DNA from: Nemophila menziesii
Taxonomy: Eukaryota > Streptophyta > Magnoliopsida > Boraginales > Hydrophyllaceae
Assembly (NCBI GenBank): GCA_029959085.1
Contig: JARWIR010000031.1
Coordinates: 8,494,001 to 8,558,000, forward strand
Direction: 5' to 3'
Length of the DNA: 64,000 nt
A program made the position numbers and the translations under genes. Positions 62,173 through 64,000 of the stretch are shown piece after piece (position 1 is the stretch's first letter; the number at the start of each line of letters is the position of its first letter). The notes beneath the pieces are model-generated. The model was not told the origin of the DNA, made no database searches, and worked only from the letters and a program-made list of their open reading frames with translations.

Positions 62173-62753
62173 GATATGAAAGAAATTAGAGATTTTTGAG
62201 GAGTAATATGAGAAGTTAGGTACATTCAGATTTATTATATAAATATTATAAATTTATATTAAATGTAAAGAGTGATCTAATGTTTTTTTTTTAATTTTTT
62301 TTAATAAGTAAATAAGAATGAATTAATGGTATTATAAAGGTCCAAATCGGATTTGCCCCATTGTTCTTAAGTGTTTCAAGATATTATTATTATCATAATT
62401 GTTATTTTTAACTCCACCATATATTTCAATATTATTTTCCTTCATTGGCTTTTCGAAAAATCGTGTAGGTTAATACATTGCTCCCATATTTCCAATTTGA
62501 AATTTTTTCTTTTAAAGGATCAATGTGATTTTTATATAGATATAATAATTGAGAAAATAAAAAAAAAATTATCCGAAGAATAAAATAATTATGAGAGAAA
62601 TTAGAGATTTTTGAGTAGCAATATGAGAAGTTAGGTACATTCTGCTTTATTATATAAATATTATAAATTAAATGTAAAGAGTGATTTAAGGTTTTTTGTT
62701 TTTTGTTTTTTATTTTTTGTTAAGTAATTAAGAATTAATTAATGATATTAATA
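62173..62753. repeat. Duplicated Helitron 5' region
   Basis: Two copies of gaaattagagatttttgag (from about 62181 and 62594), each followed by gagaagttaggtacattc and a ttattatataaatatt end. Between them lies an AT-rich unique part. Confidence 0.7.
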
Positions 62754-62815
62754 ATAAGTGGGACATCTTGGCCACGACTTATGTTTGGTCAGAATCAATC
62801 CTGACCACCACTTAT
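62754..62815. repeat. Small nested fold-back
   Basis: Outer arms ataagtgg/ccacttat (62754-62761, 62808-62815) and an inner stem ggtcag/ctgacc (62787-62792, 62801-62806). Confidence 0.6.
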
Positions 62816-62840
62816 CAAAAAACCTTGTAATATAATATAA

Positions 62841-64000
62841 ATATTATATTTATTCCAAATATATATTAAAATCCAATAAAAATAGTACTATTATAGTTAT
62901 AATCCCATAATACTAATGTGTTTTCCCGTGCTATCTTATTATCAATATCTACTTACTTTTTTAATCCATTAAATATATAAAGACGTTTTTTTATTTATAA
63001 GTTTTTACCAAATATATAACTTAAATGTGAATGAATATCTTCAATTTGATTTAATTTTAAAGCCATAATATATATATTAAGTAAATAATTGAATACAAAA
63101 ATATCTTTTTATATATCTTTCTATGGGCATAATAAATGTTAATATAATATGCAAAAATTTTAGACCATATATATCAATATTATATAACATCTATTGACCA
63201 AAGGTCGTGAATTTACATCATAAAGCACTTTTTAAACAGTTCACATCATTTACATATACGATTATAATTATTGATAACATATGTTGACCAAAGGTCGTGA
63301 ATTTACATCATAAGCCGTCTACACTACCTAAATTCACTCACTACATTTAATTTCTTATATTTTATTATTTCAAATAAAAAAAATTTATAATTATTACCAT
63401 ATTTCTTTTTCGTCAAAACCATCATAATATATTAGACGATATAATTGCATATTGAAACAAGTAACAACGCTATTGTTTTAATATTTCAAGAATTTTTTGA
63501 TACATTTACATTCAATTTTTAATTTATATTTGTTATTGAGTTTGTGAAATTTAAAATTATTTGTCTTTTACCACTACATATATATGATAAAAAAAACTTT
63601 TTAAAGTGACACGTCAACTCTACATAAAAGACGAACACGATCGTTTGTGAACCATTAATTTACTTATTCGCACTATTGTAATAATTGTTTTTTACTAATA
63701 AAAGGAAACTTAATTGTCTCTTATCTCAATCCATACACATTATACACAATATTCTATTTTAACCAGGGGACTTAGGTTTGATACCGTAAATGGAACAAAA
63801 CTTATTTTAAAGGCTAATGTAGGGGATTTGGGTTCGCTTGCCTATTAATAGAACGAAAGCTTACCTTTTCATTACCTATAAATGAAGAACCTTGAATCTC
63901 GAACCACGCATAATTAAAATTGAATTAATTTTATAAAAAAATACGTGTAAGCTAAATCCTATAAATGTTTTATAAGCATAAAATAATATGTACAAGAAAT
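62841..64000. repeat. S5 and pre-array segment, unit 9
   Basis: Resumes the unit after the Helitron and matches 6040-7200. The window ends about 55 bp before the point where an array starts in the other units. It contains a 30-bp repeat (63194-63223 and 63284-63313). Non-coding. Confidence 0.75.

Larger units (their letters stand above)
60612..62840 (-). mobile_element. Helitron with a young TTAAGG array
   Basis: The 3' end is CTAG (60612-60615) followed on minus by T, with the hairpin GTGTC-tgaa-GACAC (60625-60638). The host text cactataatttaattat to the left continues at about 62841 with atattatatttattcc, as in the uninterrupted copy near 20535. Within the right part, two weaker 5'-type ends (ctttattatataaa-like) lie near 62243 and 62662, so nested or duplicated termini are likely. 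The exact outer 5' end is uncertain. No transposase is present. Confidence 0.65.

Overview
This is a nuclear, strongly AT-rich, gene-free stretch of a flowering-plant genome. The plant origin rests on four things visible in the sequence. A Ty1/copia retrotransposon has plant-style LTRs and a TNT1-94-like Pol. A primer-binding site resembling the plant Athila/Tat tRNA-Asp type occurs several times. Three Helitrons have typical plant termini (TCTATATAATAAAG at the 5' end; hairpin plus CTAG at the 3' end). One SINE is tRNA-derived. I found no intact host gene and no RNA gene. The genus cannot be told from the sequence. Repeats like these suggest pericentromeric or other heterochromatin.

The backbone is a set of head-to-tail copies, all in one orientation, of a complex unit about 3.2 to 10 kb long. 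Read on the minus strand each unit is: an LTR of about 1.45-1.65 kb, a tRNA-Asp-like primer-binding site, a telomere-like array of the hexamer TTAAGG (CCTTAA on the plus strand), then a pre-array segment and up to about 6 kb of AT-rich non-coding sequence leading to the next LTR. Arrays of this orientation start at 7257, 15504, 18737, 21757, 32080, 38996 and 55475. The window ends in the pre-array segment of a further unit. I call the AT-rich parts S1 to S5 in plus-strand order after the LTR. Copies differ by deletions, local duplications and insertions. The block at about 9.9-18.6 kb is closely matched by 48.5-58.5 kb.

Later insertions break the units. Helitrons on the minus strand lie at 26193-29215 and about 60612-62840, and a plus-strand Helitron 3' end lies at 1430. 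The first two carry their own hexamer arrays, inverted relative to the units. The array at 60683-62172 includes about 560 bp of nearly perfect TTAAGG. A SINE with three B-box copies (40451-40848) sits inside the array at 39-41 kb. A 5,971-bp Copia element (41234-47204, target duplication CTATT) sits inside the LTR at 40917-48515.

The Copia element has nearly identical LTRs (14 substitutions counted by eye over about 837 bp), but its gag is reduced to a stub and its pol has five in-frame stops and at least three frameshifts. Long open frames in the hexamer arrays (Lys-Val and Leu-Arg repeats) are artefacts. The main unexplained points are the fixed junction of hexamer array and primer-binding site, the sharing of one array type between an LTR element and Helitrons, and a possible self-priming site in the Copia element.
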